A stretch of 64,000 nt of DNA from Rhodoblastus acidophilus (lineage in GTDB: Bacteria > Pseudomonadota > Alphaproteobacteria > Rhizobiales > Beijerinckiaceae), in contig NZ_FYDG01000001.1 of assembly GCF_900187365.1 (NCBI RefSeq), positions 186,001 to 250,000 on the forward strand, written 5' to 3'. Numbering within the stretch: position 1 is the first letter of the stretch; each line of letters begins with the position of its first letter. The notes beneath the pieces were generated by a model that did not search any database, had not been told where the DNA came from, and saw only the letters and a program-made list of their open reading frames with translations. Below are positions 53,291 through 62,257 of the stretch, one piece after another. The position numbers and the translations under genes are program-made.

Positions 53291-54308
53291 CATGGCGCCG
53301 CGCGAACGCCTGAACCGCGTTCTCGCCAATCAGCCGGTCGATCGCGCGCCCGTGATCTGCACCGGCGGCATGATGAACGCCGCCGTGACCCAGGTGATGG
53401 ACGAAAACAGCCCGACCCTGCCGGCGGCGCATTTCGACCCCGAGGGCATGGCGGAGCTGGCGCAACGCGTCCACGCCGCCACCGGCTTTGAAAATCTCGG
53501 CGTGCCCTTCTGCATGACGGTCGAACCGGAAATTTTGGGAAGCCGCATCGATCCGGGCACGTTGTCCTGCGAGCCGAAAATCGCCGAGGAAGCGTTCGCC
53601 TCCTGCGGCGCGGTCGAGATCCGCGACGTGAAAAAAATCATCCGCGAGGGGCGCATCGCCACCGTGGTGCAGGCCGCGCACCATCTGAAAAAACGCAATC
53701 CCGACACGCCGGTGATCGCCAGCCTGTCCGGCCCGGTCAGCACTGCGGCTTCCGTCGTGACGCCGCTGACCTTTCTCAAGGAATTGCGCACGCAGCCGCA
53801 GGACGCCCATCGCGTGCTCGACTATGTGACGCGGCTGTTGGTGGAATATGCCCGCGAGGTCATCGACAACGGCGCCGACGTCATCGCCATCGGCGATCCC
53901 ACCGCGACCGGCGAAATTCTGGGGCCGCGCATTTTCGGGGATTTCGCCGTGCGTTATCTCAACCAGCTCTGCGACGCCGTGCACGCCAGCGGCAAGCAGG
54001 TCATCGTGCATATCTGCGGCGACATGTCGAAAAGCCGCAACCAGCTCGCCAACATCCACGCCGACGCCATCAGCGTGGACGCGCTGGTCAATCTGAAGAA
54101 GCTCAAGGAAGATTTTCCGCAGATCAACACGATGGGCAATGTCAGCACCGCCCTGCTCGAATTCGGCGAGGCGGACAAGGTTTCGCGCAACACCGCGCGT
54201 CTCATTCGCGACGGCATCGACATCATCTCGCCGGCCTGCGGCCTGAGCACATCGACCGGTCTGCACAACATTCGCGCGCTCACCGAAACCGTGAAGGGAA
54301 ACGCGTAA
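53283..54308 (+). CDS. UROD-family corrinoid methyltransferase 3 (MtbA-like)
   Basis: The 341-residue protein shares PRERLNRVLANQPVDRAPVI, the CTGGMM segment, FENLGVPFCMTVEPEILGSR and the SISTAASVVTPLTFLKELRT-type region (here GPVSTAASVVTPLTFLKELR) with copy 2, and has the pattern VHICGDMSK (His243, Cys245) and SPACGLST (Cys319). The pair probably arose by duplication. They may act on different thiols or as a heteromer. It overlaps copy 2 and the activator gene (TAATG). Confidence 0.88.
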   Translation: MSDMAPRERLNRVLANQPVDRAPVICTGGMMNAAVTQVMDENSPTLPAAHFDPEGMAELAQRVHAATGFENLGVPFCMTVEPEILGSRIDPGTLSCEPKIAEEAFASCGAVEIRDVKKIIREGRIATVVQAAHHLKKRNPDTPVIASLSGPVSTAASVVTPLTFLKELRTQPQDAHRVLDYVTRLLVEYAREVIDNGADVIAIGDPTATGEILGPRIFGDFAVRYLNQLCDAVHASGKQVIVHICGDMSKSRNQLANIHADAISVDALVNLKKLKEDFPQINTMGNVSTALLEFGEADKVSRNTARLIRDGIDIISPACGLSTSTGLHNIRALTETVKGNA

Positions 54309-56008
54309 TGGCGCAGGTGCATTTCCGTTCGCATGACATCAGCGTCGAAGTCGAACAGGGCGCATCGCTGCTCGACGCGGCGCGGCGCGGGCGCATCCGG
54401 CTCGACGCGCCCTGCAATGGCGCGGGCACTTGCGGCAAATGCAAGGTGCGCCTAGACGACGCCGCCCGCGACGCCGCCCATGTCGTGGATTCCGCCAAAT
54501 TGTCGGAAGCCGAGCGGCGCGAAGGCTTCGTGCTGTTGTGCACGACTCTGGTCGACGGCGACCTCGCCCTCGACCTTCCGGTCGGCGCCGAACACGGCCT
54601 GAAAATTCTCGAAGACGGCCAGCAGATCGACCTGCCGTTGTCGCCCTGGATCGCCAAGCGTCATTCGCCCGAACGCGACGTCACCGAACTGCTCGCGGGC
54701 GGGCAGGCGATCGCGGAGGAGCGCGGCGACACTACGCCCTACACCTATGGCCTTGCGGTGGACATCGGCAGCACGACGCTGGTCGCCGCGCTGATCGACC
54801 TCAACACCGGCGCGCGCGTCAATTCGGGCTCGGCCCTCAACCCGCAGGCGCGCTACGCCCAGGACGTGCTGTCGCGCATCAAGCTCGGCTCGACGGCGGA
54901 GGGGCTGGAGCTGCTGAGCCGGGAAGTCATCTCGGAAATCAACCGCCTGATCGGCGCGCTGGTGGACGAAGCCCGCATTCCGCGCCGCCGCATCTATGAA
55001 GCGGTGTTCGCCGGCAACACCTGCATGCTGCATCTCGCCGCGCGGGTCGATCCCGAGCCTTTGGGCCGCTATCCCTACACGCCGACGCTGACGGGCGACG
55101 CGCATCTGTCCGCCAAATCGCTCGGGCTTGCGATCGCGAAGACCGGGCTGGTTTATGTGCCGCCGGTGGTCTCGGGCTTTGTCGGCGCCGACATCACCGC
55201 CGGCATGTTGTCCACCAGTCTGGCCGATCTTCAGGGCGTCACCCTGTTCGTCGACATCGGCACCAACGGCGAAATGGCGCTGGCCCGCGACGGCCTGTTA
55301 CAGGCGACCTCCACCGCCGCCGGCCCGGCGTTCGAGGGCATGAACATTTCCTGCGGCATGAGGGCGGCGCGCGGCGCCATCGAGCGGGTGTCGCTGACGG
55401 GCGGCGACGTGCATGTGCAGACCATTGGCGACGCCCCGCCGGTCGGCCTGTGCGGCAGCGGCCTGCTCGACGCGGTGGCGGAACTGGCTGTGCATGGCGT
55501 GGTCGAAACCTCCGGGCGGTTCACCAAAAACCGCGCCGCGCTGCCGTCCGCTCTTCAGGCCCGCTTCGCCAAGCGCGACGGCAAGCCGGCGTTCCATCTC
55601 ACCGATGAGATCTATCTGTCGCAGGGCGACATCCGGCAGGTGCAGCTCGCCAAGGGCGCGGTGCGCGCCGGCATTGACGTGCTGCTGCGCCGCAACGGCC
55701 TCGACGCGGCGCAGGTGGACCGCGCGCTGATCGCAGGTTCGTTCGGCTATCATCTCACCGTGCGCAGCCTGATCGACATCGGCCTGTTCCCGCCGGAGTT
55801 CGACGGCAAGGTCACCTATGTCGGCAATAGTTCGCAAACCGGCGCCGAGGCGCTGCTGACCCACGCGCCCAGCCGGGCGAGGCTGGCGGAACTGGCGCGC
55901 GCCGTCGAGGCGGTGGAGCTGGCCAATGACGAAGCCTTCACCAAGATCTTCGTCGCGGCCATGGCTTTTCCCCGGCCCGAGCGGGCGGCGCTCGATGATG
56001 TGGCGTGA
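54308..56008 (+). CDS. RACo-like reductive activator of corrinoid protein
   Basis: This 566-residue protein should reduce inactive Co(II) corrinoid to Co(I) with ATP. An N-terminal [2Fe-2S] ferredoxin domain has Cys36, Cys42, Cys45 and Cys78 ([20 protein letters not shown]). The rest is an ASKHA ATPase of the DUF4445 type ([62 protein letters not shown]). The architecture matches RACo and the activating enzymes of acetogen O-demethylases rather than RamA, which has C-terminal [4Fe-4S] clusters. The start overlaps copy 3, and the GTGA stop overlaps the CobW gene. Confidence 0.93.
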   Translation: MAQVHFRSHDISVEVEQGASLLDAARRGRIRLDAPCNGAGTCGKCKVRLDDAARDAAHVVDSAKLSEAERREGFVLLCTTLVDGDLALDLPVGAEHGLKILEDGQQIDLPLSPWIAKRHSPERDVTELLAGGQAIAEERGDTTPYTYGLAVDIGSTTLVAALIDLNTGARVNSGSALNPQARYAQDVLSRIKLGSTAEGLELLSREVISEINRLIGALVDEARIPRRRIYEAVFAGNTCMLHLAARVDPEPLGRYPYTPTLTGDAHLSAKSLGLAIAKTGLVYVPPVVSGFVGADITAGMLSTSLADLQGVTLFVDIGTNGEMALARDGLLQATSTAAGPAFEGMNISCGMRAARGAIERVSLTGGDVHVQTIGDAPPVGLCGSGLLDAVAELAVHGVVETSGRFTKNRAALPSALQARFAKRDGKPAFHLTDEIYLSQGDIRQVQLAKGAVRAGIDVLLRRNGLDAAQVDRALIAGSFGYHLTVRSLIDIGLFPPEFDGKVTYVGNSSQTGAEALLTHAPSRARLAELARAVEAVELANDEAFTKIFVAAMAFPRPERAALDDVA

Positions 56009-57036
56009 CCGGCGTGGACCCGCGCCTTCCCGTCACGCTGCTGACCGGATTTTTGGGGAGCGGCAAGACCACGCTGCTGTCTGGGCTGCTGCGCGAAAAC
56101 GCGTCGGGACCCTTCGCCATCGTCATCAATGAATTTGGCGAAGTCGCGCTGGATCAGGATCTGGTCGGGCGCGTCGATGGCCAAGTGACGGTGATGAGCG
56201 GCGGCTGCCTGTGCTGCGCCATCGGCGGCGACCTCGCCGCGACGCTGCTCGACTTGCACAAGCGGCGCGCGGCGCAGCCGTTCGCGCGCGTCGTGATCGA
56301 AACCAGCGGCCTCGCCGATCCCGGCCCGCTGCTGGCGCCCTTCGCGGAGGACATCAGGCTCGCCCGCCTGTTCCGCGTCGATGGCGTGGTCGCGGTGGTG
56401 GACGCGTTGCAGGGATTGCGCGAACTCGGCCGGCGTCGCGTCTGCATCAAGCAGGTGGCGCTGGCCGACCGCATCGTCTTGAGCAAGAGCGACATCGCCG
56501 CGCCGCTGGCGGTCTCCCGCCTGCGGGACAGGCTGACGGAAATTAATCCGTTCGCGCCGCAACTCATCGTCAGTCACGGCGTCGTGGACAGCGGCTGGCT
56601 GTTGCAGCCCCCCGTCCGTCCTGCGGCCGCCCCGGCCCGCCAATGCGCGGACAACGCGCGACATGAACCGGGACATGCCGACGACATCGCGGCGTTTTGC
56701 CTGACATTCGACGCGCCGCTGCGCTGGGACTCGTTTGTCGAGGCCTGGACCCGGCTGACGGACGCGCATGGCGATGCGATCCTGCGCCTCAAGGGATTGC
56801 TGGATATTGAGGGCCATCCGGTCGCCGTCCATGGCGTGCGCCGCCTGCTGCACCCGCCGGAAACGCTGGCGCAATGGCCCGACGCCGCGCACGGCTCGCG
56901 CCTCGTGGTGATTGCGGAGGATTTGACCGACGCGGACGTGCGTGCTTGCTTTTCCGGCCTCGACGACTTCGCGGAGACGCGCGCAAGCTCAACCGACGCA
57001 GCGCGCGGCGTCGGCCAAGTCCGCTGTATCGGCTGA
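56005..57036 (+). CDS. CobW/COG0523-family GTPase
   Basis: The 343-residue protein is a putative metallochaperone. The P-loop is [10 protein letters not shown] (residues 15-24). The metal-binding C-x-C-C lies in [10 protein letters not shown] (Cys68, 70, 71). ETSGLADP and SKSD (in place of NKxD) follow, and the CobW C-terminal domain begins near residue 225. A linker with Cys and two His ([17 protein letters not shown]) may also bind metal. Its place as the last, overlapping gene of the corrinoid operon suggests delivery of zinc to the methyltransferases or cobalt to corrinoid, which is inference. The start is GTG at 56005. Confidence 0.9.
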   Translation: MTGVDPRLPVTLLTGFLGSGKTTLLSGLLRENASGPFAIVINEFGEVALDQDLVGRVDGQVTVMSGGCLCCAIGGDLAATLLDLHKRRAAQPFARVVIETSGLADPGPLLAPFAEDIRLARLFRVDGVVAVVDALQGLRELGRRRVCIKQVALADRIVLSKSDIAAPLAVSRLRDRLTEINPFAPQLIVSHGVVDSGWLLQPPVRPAAAPARQCADNARHEPGHADDIAAFCLTFDAPLRWDSFVEAWTRLTDAHGDAILRLKGLLDIEGHPVAVHGVRRLLHPPETLAQWPDAAHGSRLVVIAEDLTDADVRACFSGLDDFAETRASSTDAARGVGQVRCIG

Positions 57037-57039
57037 ACC

Positions 57040-57260
57040 CCGATCGAGTGGGCGCAAAAAAATCCATCCATTCCCCCCGGCGGCCGAGACCGCCTCGCTC
57101 AGGAAACGGCTGGCAACGGGCGCATCCAGCAAGAGGAGCGCGGCGATGTCCTCGCCCGCTGCGGTCAGGCGGCGCGCCATCTCGAACGCGAAGAGACCGT
57201 CGAAGGAATAGCCGAGCAGGGCGTCGGGTTCCAGATCAGGGAACGCGGCCCGACGCCAGG
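57040..57260 (-). pseudogene. Thioesterase remnant (NRPS/PKS type)
   Basis: On the minus strand, PDLEPDALLGYSFDGLFAFE continues with MARRLTAAGEDIAALLLLDA and PVASRFLSEA. This is the nucleophile segment of a thioesterase that releases products from peptide or polyketide synthases (G-x-S-x-G, with the following Asp in LLLDAP). Both ends are missing, including the catalytic His, and the frame soon becomes random. It fills most of the 338-base gap between the CobW gene and the peptidase, and no parent synthase is present. Confidence 0.7.
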
Positions 57261-57374
57261 ACGTTCATCGCGCGGGGGAAAAGACATGGGACGCACCATC
57301 CGCGCGCGCCGTCGCTTTCGGCGGCCGTCGATGAGCACATCGGCGCAACGACTCGATTGCGACTGCGCGCCCCG

Positions 57375-58841
57375 ATGCGCCTGACGAGCCGGATCGCACG
57401 CGCGATCGTTGTCCTTGCGCTCGCCCTCCCGCTCGGCGCGGCCGCCGCCGACCCGCCGAAGCCGGCGCGCGATCCGCTGCCGCCGCCTGCAGTCACCGAA
57501 CAGGCCATCGAGATCGACGGCCGCAGGATCGCGTTCAAGGCGACCGCGTCGACCGCGCCGGTCAAGGACGGCCGATCCGGCGAGACCCTCGCCGACATCG
57601 CCCTGCTCACCTTCACGGTCGAGCCAAAGCCGGACAGCGCCTGCCGCCCCGTGGTGTTCGCTTTCAACGGCGGTCCCGGCGCCTCTTCAGCCTGGCTCGA
57701 CCTCGGCGCTGTGGGACCATGGCGCCTGCCGCTGGCCGGCGCCGTTCCCTCGACGCCGCCGCGCCTGATCGACAACGCGGAAAGCTGGCTCACCTTCGCC
57801 GATCTGGTTTTCCTCGATCCGCCGGGAACCGGATATGCGCCGCCGCCGACGGATGACGCGGCGCGAAAGCGTTTGTTGTCGGTGGATGGCGATGTGGAGG
57901 CGCTGGCGATCGCGATCCGGCGCTGGACGGCGCGCGAGCATCGCCAAAGCTGCGCCAGATATCTGCTGGGGGAAAGCTATGGCGGTTTCCGGGCGCCCCG
58001 GATCGCGCGCGCCCTGCAAGAGAAACAGAACCTCGGCGTCGACGGGCTCATCCTGATCTCGCCCGTGCTCGACTTTTCCTGGATCGAGGGCCGGTCGCCG
58101 CTGCTCGACGCCGCGCGGCTGCCCTCGCTGGCCGCCAGCCGAACCGGAGCCAGGACTCGCGCCGCCCTTGCCGAAGCGGAGACTTACGCGCGCGAAGACT
58201 ATCTGCGCGACCTGCTGCGCGGCCCGCAGGACGAAGCGGCGCTGGAGCGCGTCTCAAGTCGCGTCGCCGCCTTGACCGGCCTGCCGCAGGACCGCGTCCG
58301 CCGCCTTGGCGGCCGCATCGGCGCCTCGGATTGGGCGCGCGAGTCCGACCCGTCCGGCCGCGCCGTCGCCAGTCCCTATGACGGGGGCGTCCGTGGGCTT
58401 GACCCTGCGCCCGGGCGAGACCGCCACGACTGGCCCGATCCCGTTCTCGACGCCCTGCGCGCCCCGCTCGCCGAGGCCATGACGCGGCTGACGACGGACC
58501 GGCTCAAATGGCCGGTCGAAGATTTGAAGTACGAAATCCTCAACGACCGGGTCGCGCGCGACTGGGATTGGGGGCCGGGCCGGCAAAGCCAGGAGGCCCT
58601 CTCCGACCTGCGCTACGCCATGGCGCTCGATCCCCGGCTTCGCGTGCTGGTGGCGCATGGCCTGAGCGATCTGGTCACGCCCTATTTCGCCACGCGCCTG
58701 CTGCTCGACCAGAGCGCGGCGGTGGGCGCGCCGGATCGGATCGGCTTTCTCGCCCTCGCCGGCGGGCATATGTTCTACGCTGAAGACGAGTCGCGCGCCG
58801 CTTTGCGCGATGCGGCGCGCAAGTTGATCGAAGGCCGGTGA
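57375..58841 (+). CDS. Secreted serine carboxypeptidase-like protein (S10)
   Basis: The 488-residue protein has a signal peptide (AIVVLALALPLGAAAADP) and the S10 layout: FNGGPGASSAWLDLGAVGPW, FLDPPGTGYAPPP, the nucleophile motif LLGESYGGFRAPRIA, the Asp region VLVAHGLSDLVTPYFATRLL and the final His in LAGGHMFYAEDES. It should trim C-terminal residues from peptides in the periplasm or outside; relatives can also act as acyltransferases. The ATG at 57375 is used because the signal peptide begins there. Confidence 0.88.
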   Translation: MRLTSRIARAIVVLALALPLGAAAADPPKPARDPLPPPAVTEQAIEIDGRRIAFKATASTAPVKDGRSGETLADIALLTFTVEPKPDSACRPVVFAFNGGPGASSAWLDLGAVGPWRLPLAGAVPSTPPRLIDNAESWLTFADLVFLDPPGTGYAPPPTDDAARKRLLSVDGDVEALAIAIRRWTAREHRQSCARYLLGESYGGFRAPRIARALQEKQNLGVDGLILISPVLDFSWIEGRSPLLDAARLPSLAASRTGARTRAALAEAETYAREDYLRDLLRGPQDEAALERVSSRVAALTGLPQDRVRRLGGRIGASDWARESDPSGRAVASPYDGGVRGLDPAPGRDRHDWPDPVLDALRAPLAEAMTRLTTDRLKWPVEDLKYEILNDRVARDWDWGPGRQSQEALSDLRYAMALDPRLRVLVAHGLSDLVTPYFATRLLLDQSAAVGAPDRIGFLALAGGHMFYAEDESRAALRDAARKLIEGR

Positions 58842-59003
58842 CGCCGGCGGCCATGGTCGCCGCCCCGGCTCCGCCCGCGCGGCCCCCCTAACGGCATGAT
58901 AACGGACGTCGCGTACAAGTCGCTTCCACGTCTCGATCCGCCTGCGACGATTGTTCTGCGCGGATTCCGTGCAAAGGGCAACGGTCGCGAGTAGAGGACT
59001 GAT

Positions 59004-59672
59004 ATGCTGGTCGCCAAGCTTCAAAGTTTTTTCAGAAAAAAGCGTAACCAACGGCTTGTGGAGCTTGTGAACCATTTATCCCAGCAAAAGAACCGCCCCA
59101 TAAAAGTTCTGGACGTCGGCGGCCGGGCCGAATTTTGGAAGACGGTCGATGTGAAAAATATTGAGAAAATTACGATCACCAACATCGACCCGGCCGATAT
59201 TGTCGTCGATCCCAACGCCAGTTGGATTGAAGGCGAATATGCCAACGCCCTCGACCTCTCCAGTTTCAAAACGCGCGGGTTCGATCTCGTCGTCTCAAAT
59301 TCCGTCATCGAGCATTTGCAGACCTGGGCCAATATGAAAGTCTGCGCTCAGGAATTGCGCTCGGTCGCGGAGGCCGGCTTCGTTCAGACGCCATCGTTCT
59401 GGTTTCCCGTCGAGCAGCATTTCATGATTCCGTTTTTTCACTGGCTGCCCAATCCATTGCGCGTCATTCTGCTGCCGGTTCTGCCTCGGCGCGGTTATGA
59501 AGATGTTCCGAACGTCGATATCGCCCGCGCCTATATCGAAGAAATAAACTTGTTGACGAAGCCAGAATTTCAATTTCTGTTCCCGGGATCGCAAATATTT
59601 CAGGAAAAATTGATTGGATTGACGAAGTCATACACCGCAGTCTGGGGTCACGGCGGCGCCGCAAAGCAATAA
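59004..59672 (+). CDS. SAM-dependent methyltransferase (class I)
   Basis: The 222-residue protein shows a Rossmann methyltransferase core: KVLDVGGRAEFWKTV (motif I), ITITNIDPADI and FDLVVSNSVIEHLQTWANM (motif IV region, as in methyltransferase-11 proteins), ending in PNPLRVILLPVLPRRGY. Base composition is less GC-rich than the rest of the window, suggesting acquisition. The substrate is likely a sugar or lipid of the surface polysaccharide made by the following genes. The start ATG follows GAGGACTGAT. Confidence 0.75.
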   Translation: MLVAKLQSFFRKKRNQRLVELVNHLSQQKNRPIKVLDVGGRAEFWKTVDVKNIEKITITNIDPADIVVDPNASWIEGEYANALDLSSFKTRGFDLVVSNSVIEHLQTWANMKVCAQELRSVAEAGFVQTPSFWFPVEQHFMIPFFHWLPNPLRVILLPVLPRRGYEDVPNVDIARAYIEEINLLTKPEFQFLFPGSQIFQEKLIGLTKSYTAVWGHGGAAKQ

Positions 59673-59765
59673 ACCCTCCAGTCGCTACATAAAAGGCGTC
59701 CGATGCGTTTTGCGCTTCCGCCTTCAAAATCCGTGCGCAACGACAATTCGCCAGACTGAAGCTCC

Positions 59766-60863
59766 ATGACCGAACGCCGCAAACTGCTGTTTTACACCCA
59801 TGCCATGACGTCGGGAGGCGCCGAGCGGGTGGTTGCGCGCCTTGCGTCCGGCTTCGCCGCGCGCGGGCATCAGGTGATCCTCGCCGTCGATTTCGACGCG
59901 CAGGAAACTCTTCATCTCCTGTCGCGAGCCGTCGATCTGCGGGTGCTGCCGCGCGGGCATTGGCGGGGAACGATGGCCCTGGCGCACATACTGAAACGCG
60001 AACGGCCGGACGCGAGCCTCTCGGCGCTCTCCGTCTCCAACCTCAAACACGCCGTCGCCGCCACGCTGGCGGGTCGGATCGGCCGCGCCGTTCTCGGCTA
60101 TCACGGGTTTTATTTGAGCGAGAATGAGGGGCTCAGCGCACTCGGCTATCGGCTGACGCCCGTCCTGTCGCGGCTGGCCGGAGCGACCGTCGCGGTTTCG
60201 CAACAACTGCGCGACGATCTTGTCGCCCATTTCGCCGCGCCCTCGAACAAGGTGAGGACGATACACAATCCGGCGGCGCCCGAGCCTTTTCCCGAAGTCC
60301 TTTCGCCAGCGGAACTGGCCGCACGAGATCCGATCGTTCTGTCGATGGGCCGGCTCGCGCCCGACAAGGATTACACGACGCTCATTCGCGCCTTCGCGCG
60401 CCTGCAAAAACCTGATGCGCGTCTGGTCATCCTGGGCGAAGGACCGGAGCGGGCGAAGCTGGAGGCGGAGGCGCGGGCGCTCGGCGTCGCCGACCGCGTG
60501 GCGCTGCCCGGCTTCACGCGCGACATCGCGGCCGAGCTCAACCGCGCCCGCTGTTTTGCGCTTTCCTCCCGGCGCGAGACGTTCAGCCTCGCCTGCGTCG
60601 AGGCCTTGGCGCATGGCTTGCCGGTTGTCGCCACCGATTGCGGCGGCCCCTCGGAAATCCTCAATGATCCCGCGCTTGGCGCGCTCGTTCCCGTCGGCGA
60701 TGTCGAGGCTTTGTCCGAGGCTATCGCGGCGGCGCTCGCCCAGCCCGGCGATCCCGCCCCGCGACAGGAGCGCGCGCGCGATTTTTCGCTGGGCGCGGCG
60801 CTCGACGCCTACGAGTCCGTCATTCGCGCCGTGACTTCCGCCCGCGCGGCGCCACGCGGCTAA
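59766..60863 (+). CDS. Family 4 glycosyltransferase
   Basis: The 365-residue cytoplasmic enzyme begins LLFYTHAMTSGGAERVVARL (GT4 GGAE motif), has VLSMGRLAPDKDYTTLIRAF at the start of the C-terminal domain, and the donor-binding region RETFSLACVEALAHGLPVVA with TDCGGPSEIL. It transfers a sugar from an activated donor onto a growing glycan. It precedes a polymerase-like gene, supporting a role in polysaccharide repeat-unit assembly. Confidence 0.9.
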   Translation: MTERRKLLFYTHAMTSGGAERVVARLASGFAARGHQVILAVDFDAQETLHLLSRAVDLRVLPRGHWRGTMALAHILKRERPDASLSALSVSNLKHAVAATLAGRIGRAVLGYHGFYLSENEGLSALGYRLTPVLSRLAGATVAVSQQLRDDLVAHFAAPSNKVRTIHNPAAPEPFPEVLSPAELAARDPIVLSMGRLAPDKDYTTLIRAFARLQKPDARLVILGEGPERAKLEAEARALGVADRVALPGFTRDIAAELNRARCFALSSRRETFSLACVEALAHGLPVVATDCGGPSEILNDPALGALVPVGDVEALSEAIAAALAQPGDPAPRQERARDFSLGAALDAYESVIRAVTSARAAPRG

Positions 60864-60955
60864 CCCTTTGGTAACCGTCATTGGCGATGTTCGATCATCC
60901 GAATGGCGCGCCCTGACGCTTTGTCCGAACCTGTTATAACGACGAGAGAAACTTA

Positions 60956-62257
60956 ATGCCGGCTCTCCCGGTCTCGGCGGATCGGTCGCCACGGCCTTGG
61001 GCCTTGACGTTGGCGACGATCACGCTGGTCGCCGCGATGCTGGCCTGTTTCGCCATATCGACGATGGCGCTCTCGGCCGTCGGCCTGAAATATGACGTTG
61101 CCGAGGGTCCCGCCTGGGAGAAGCTTCATCCGGCGACTTATCTCGCGACGCTGGCCATCGCGTTCCGCTTTCTGGGCCAGCGTCACCCCTTGCGCTATGC
61201 GCGCAGCCTGTTGCAACAGCTCCCCGGCGCCGCGTTCTTCCTGGCTATGTGGGTCTCGCTCGCCGCCTACAGCGTGCTGGTTCAGCAGACGCCGCTTTCC
61301 GCGATCATCGAAACTTATCTGGTCGCGCTGGCCGCACTGTTCGCGTACGATGATCTTTCTCCGGCGATGCGCGATTTCATGCGCAAGGCGCTGCATGTCA
61401 TCCTGGTCGTCAACGCCGCGGTCGGCGTTCTCGAACTGGTGACGCAGACCCGCCTGTTTCCCTATGCCATCGCCGGGCTGCCGGTGCCGGGCGACGACCG
61501 CCCGACGGCCATCCTCGGCCATCCCTTGATGAACGCGTCAACCACGGGCGCCTATCTCCTCTGTCTTTGTCTGGGCGGCGATCCGCAATTGGGCCCGCGA
61601 CGTCGCGTCGCGATCATCGGCCTTTGCTTGCTGGCCCTGGCCGTCTTTGGCGGACGCACCGCTTTGGTGCTGTCGTCGCTGATCGTGGGCGGCGTGCTGG
61701 CGTTCAAATTCGCCTTTTTTCTGCTTGGCGCCCGCGTCGACCTCGGTCGCGTGCTCGCCGGATTAATCCTTACGCCTTTGCTCCTTCTCGCGGTTGCGGG
61801 GGCGGCGTCGGCGGGGATGTTCGACAACACCATCGCCCGTTTCGTCGACGACAGCGGCTCCGCGCAATCCCGAGTCGTCGCGCTGCAACTGTTCAACATG
61901 TTCGATACGAGCGACGTGCTGTTCGGTCCGCGTCTCGATCTGTTGATCTCAAACCTGGGCATGGCCGGCATCCCCATTGGCATCGAGAACACATGGATCG
62001 CTCTGATCTTCCTTTACGGCGCCTGGATGACGCTCTTTTTCGTCATCGGCTTGATCGCCCTGCTGTTTGAGTACTGGAGGCGCGCCCGCCCGGGCGTTTC
62101 CGTCCTGTTGATCTATTTCCTGATCATCGTCAGCTCCATGAATGGCCTCTCGACGAAATCCATGATCTTCAACCAGTTTTCGCTGTTGTTGCTGTTTATG
62201 TTCAACAAGGAGAGCGCCGCGCGCATGGCGCCCGAAGCGGGCGGCGACCGCGACTAA
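60956..62257 (+). CDS. Polysaccharide polymerase/ligase (O-antigen ligase-like, VpsF type)
   Basis: The 433-residue membrane protein has about ten to twelve hydrophobic helices, from LATITLVAAMLACFAISTMA to VLLIYFLIIVSSMNGLS. A large loop before the last helices (ARFVDDSGSAQSRVVALQLF) is typical of O-antigen polymerases and ligases. It should link polysaccharide repeat units or attach them to an acceptor at the periplasmic face. GAGAGAAAC stands just before the ATG. Its end overlaps the convergent SASA gene by four bases. Confidence 0.78.
   Translation: MPALPVSADRSPRPWALTLATITLVAAMLACFAISTMALSAVGLKYDVAEGPAWEKLHPATYLATLAIAFRFLGQRHPLRYARSLLQQLPGAAFFLAMWVSLAAYSVLVQQTPLSAIIETYLVALAALFAYDDLSPAMRDFMRKALHVILVVNAAVGVLELVTQTRLFPYAIAGLPVPGDDRPTAILGHPLMNASTTGAYLLCLCLGGDPQLGPRRRVAIIGLCLLALAVFGGRTALVLSSLIVGGVLAFKFAFFLLGARVDLGRVLAGLILTPLLLLAVAGAASAGMFDNTIARFVDDSGSAQSRVVALQLFNMFDTSDVLFGPRLDLLISNLGMAGIPIGIENTWIALIFLYGAWMTLFFVIGLIALLFEYWRRARPGVSVLLIYFLIIVSSMNGLSTKSMIFNQFSLLLLFMFNKESAARMAPEAGGDRD

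Noticed and set aside
51162-54308. True uroporphyrinogen decarboxylase (hemE)
   Set aside because: Three copies beside a corrinoid carrier, each with an H-x-C...C pattern, fit methyltransferases, not the heme pathway.
54308-56008. RamA-type activator
   Set aside because: RamA carries C-terminal [4Fe-4S] motifs; this protein has an N-terminal [2Fe-2S] domain and none at the C-terminus, so RACo-like is preferred.
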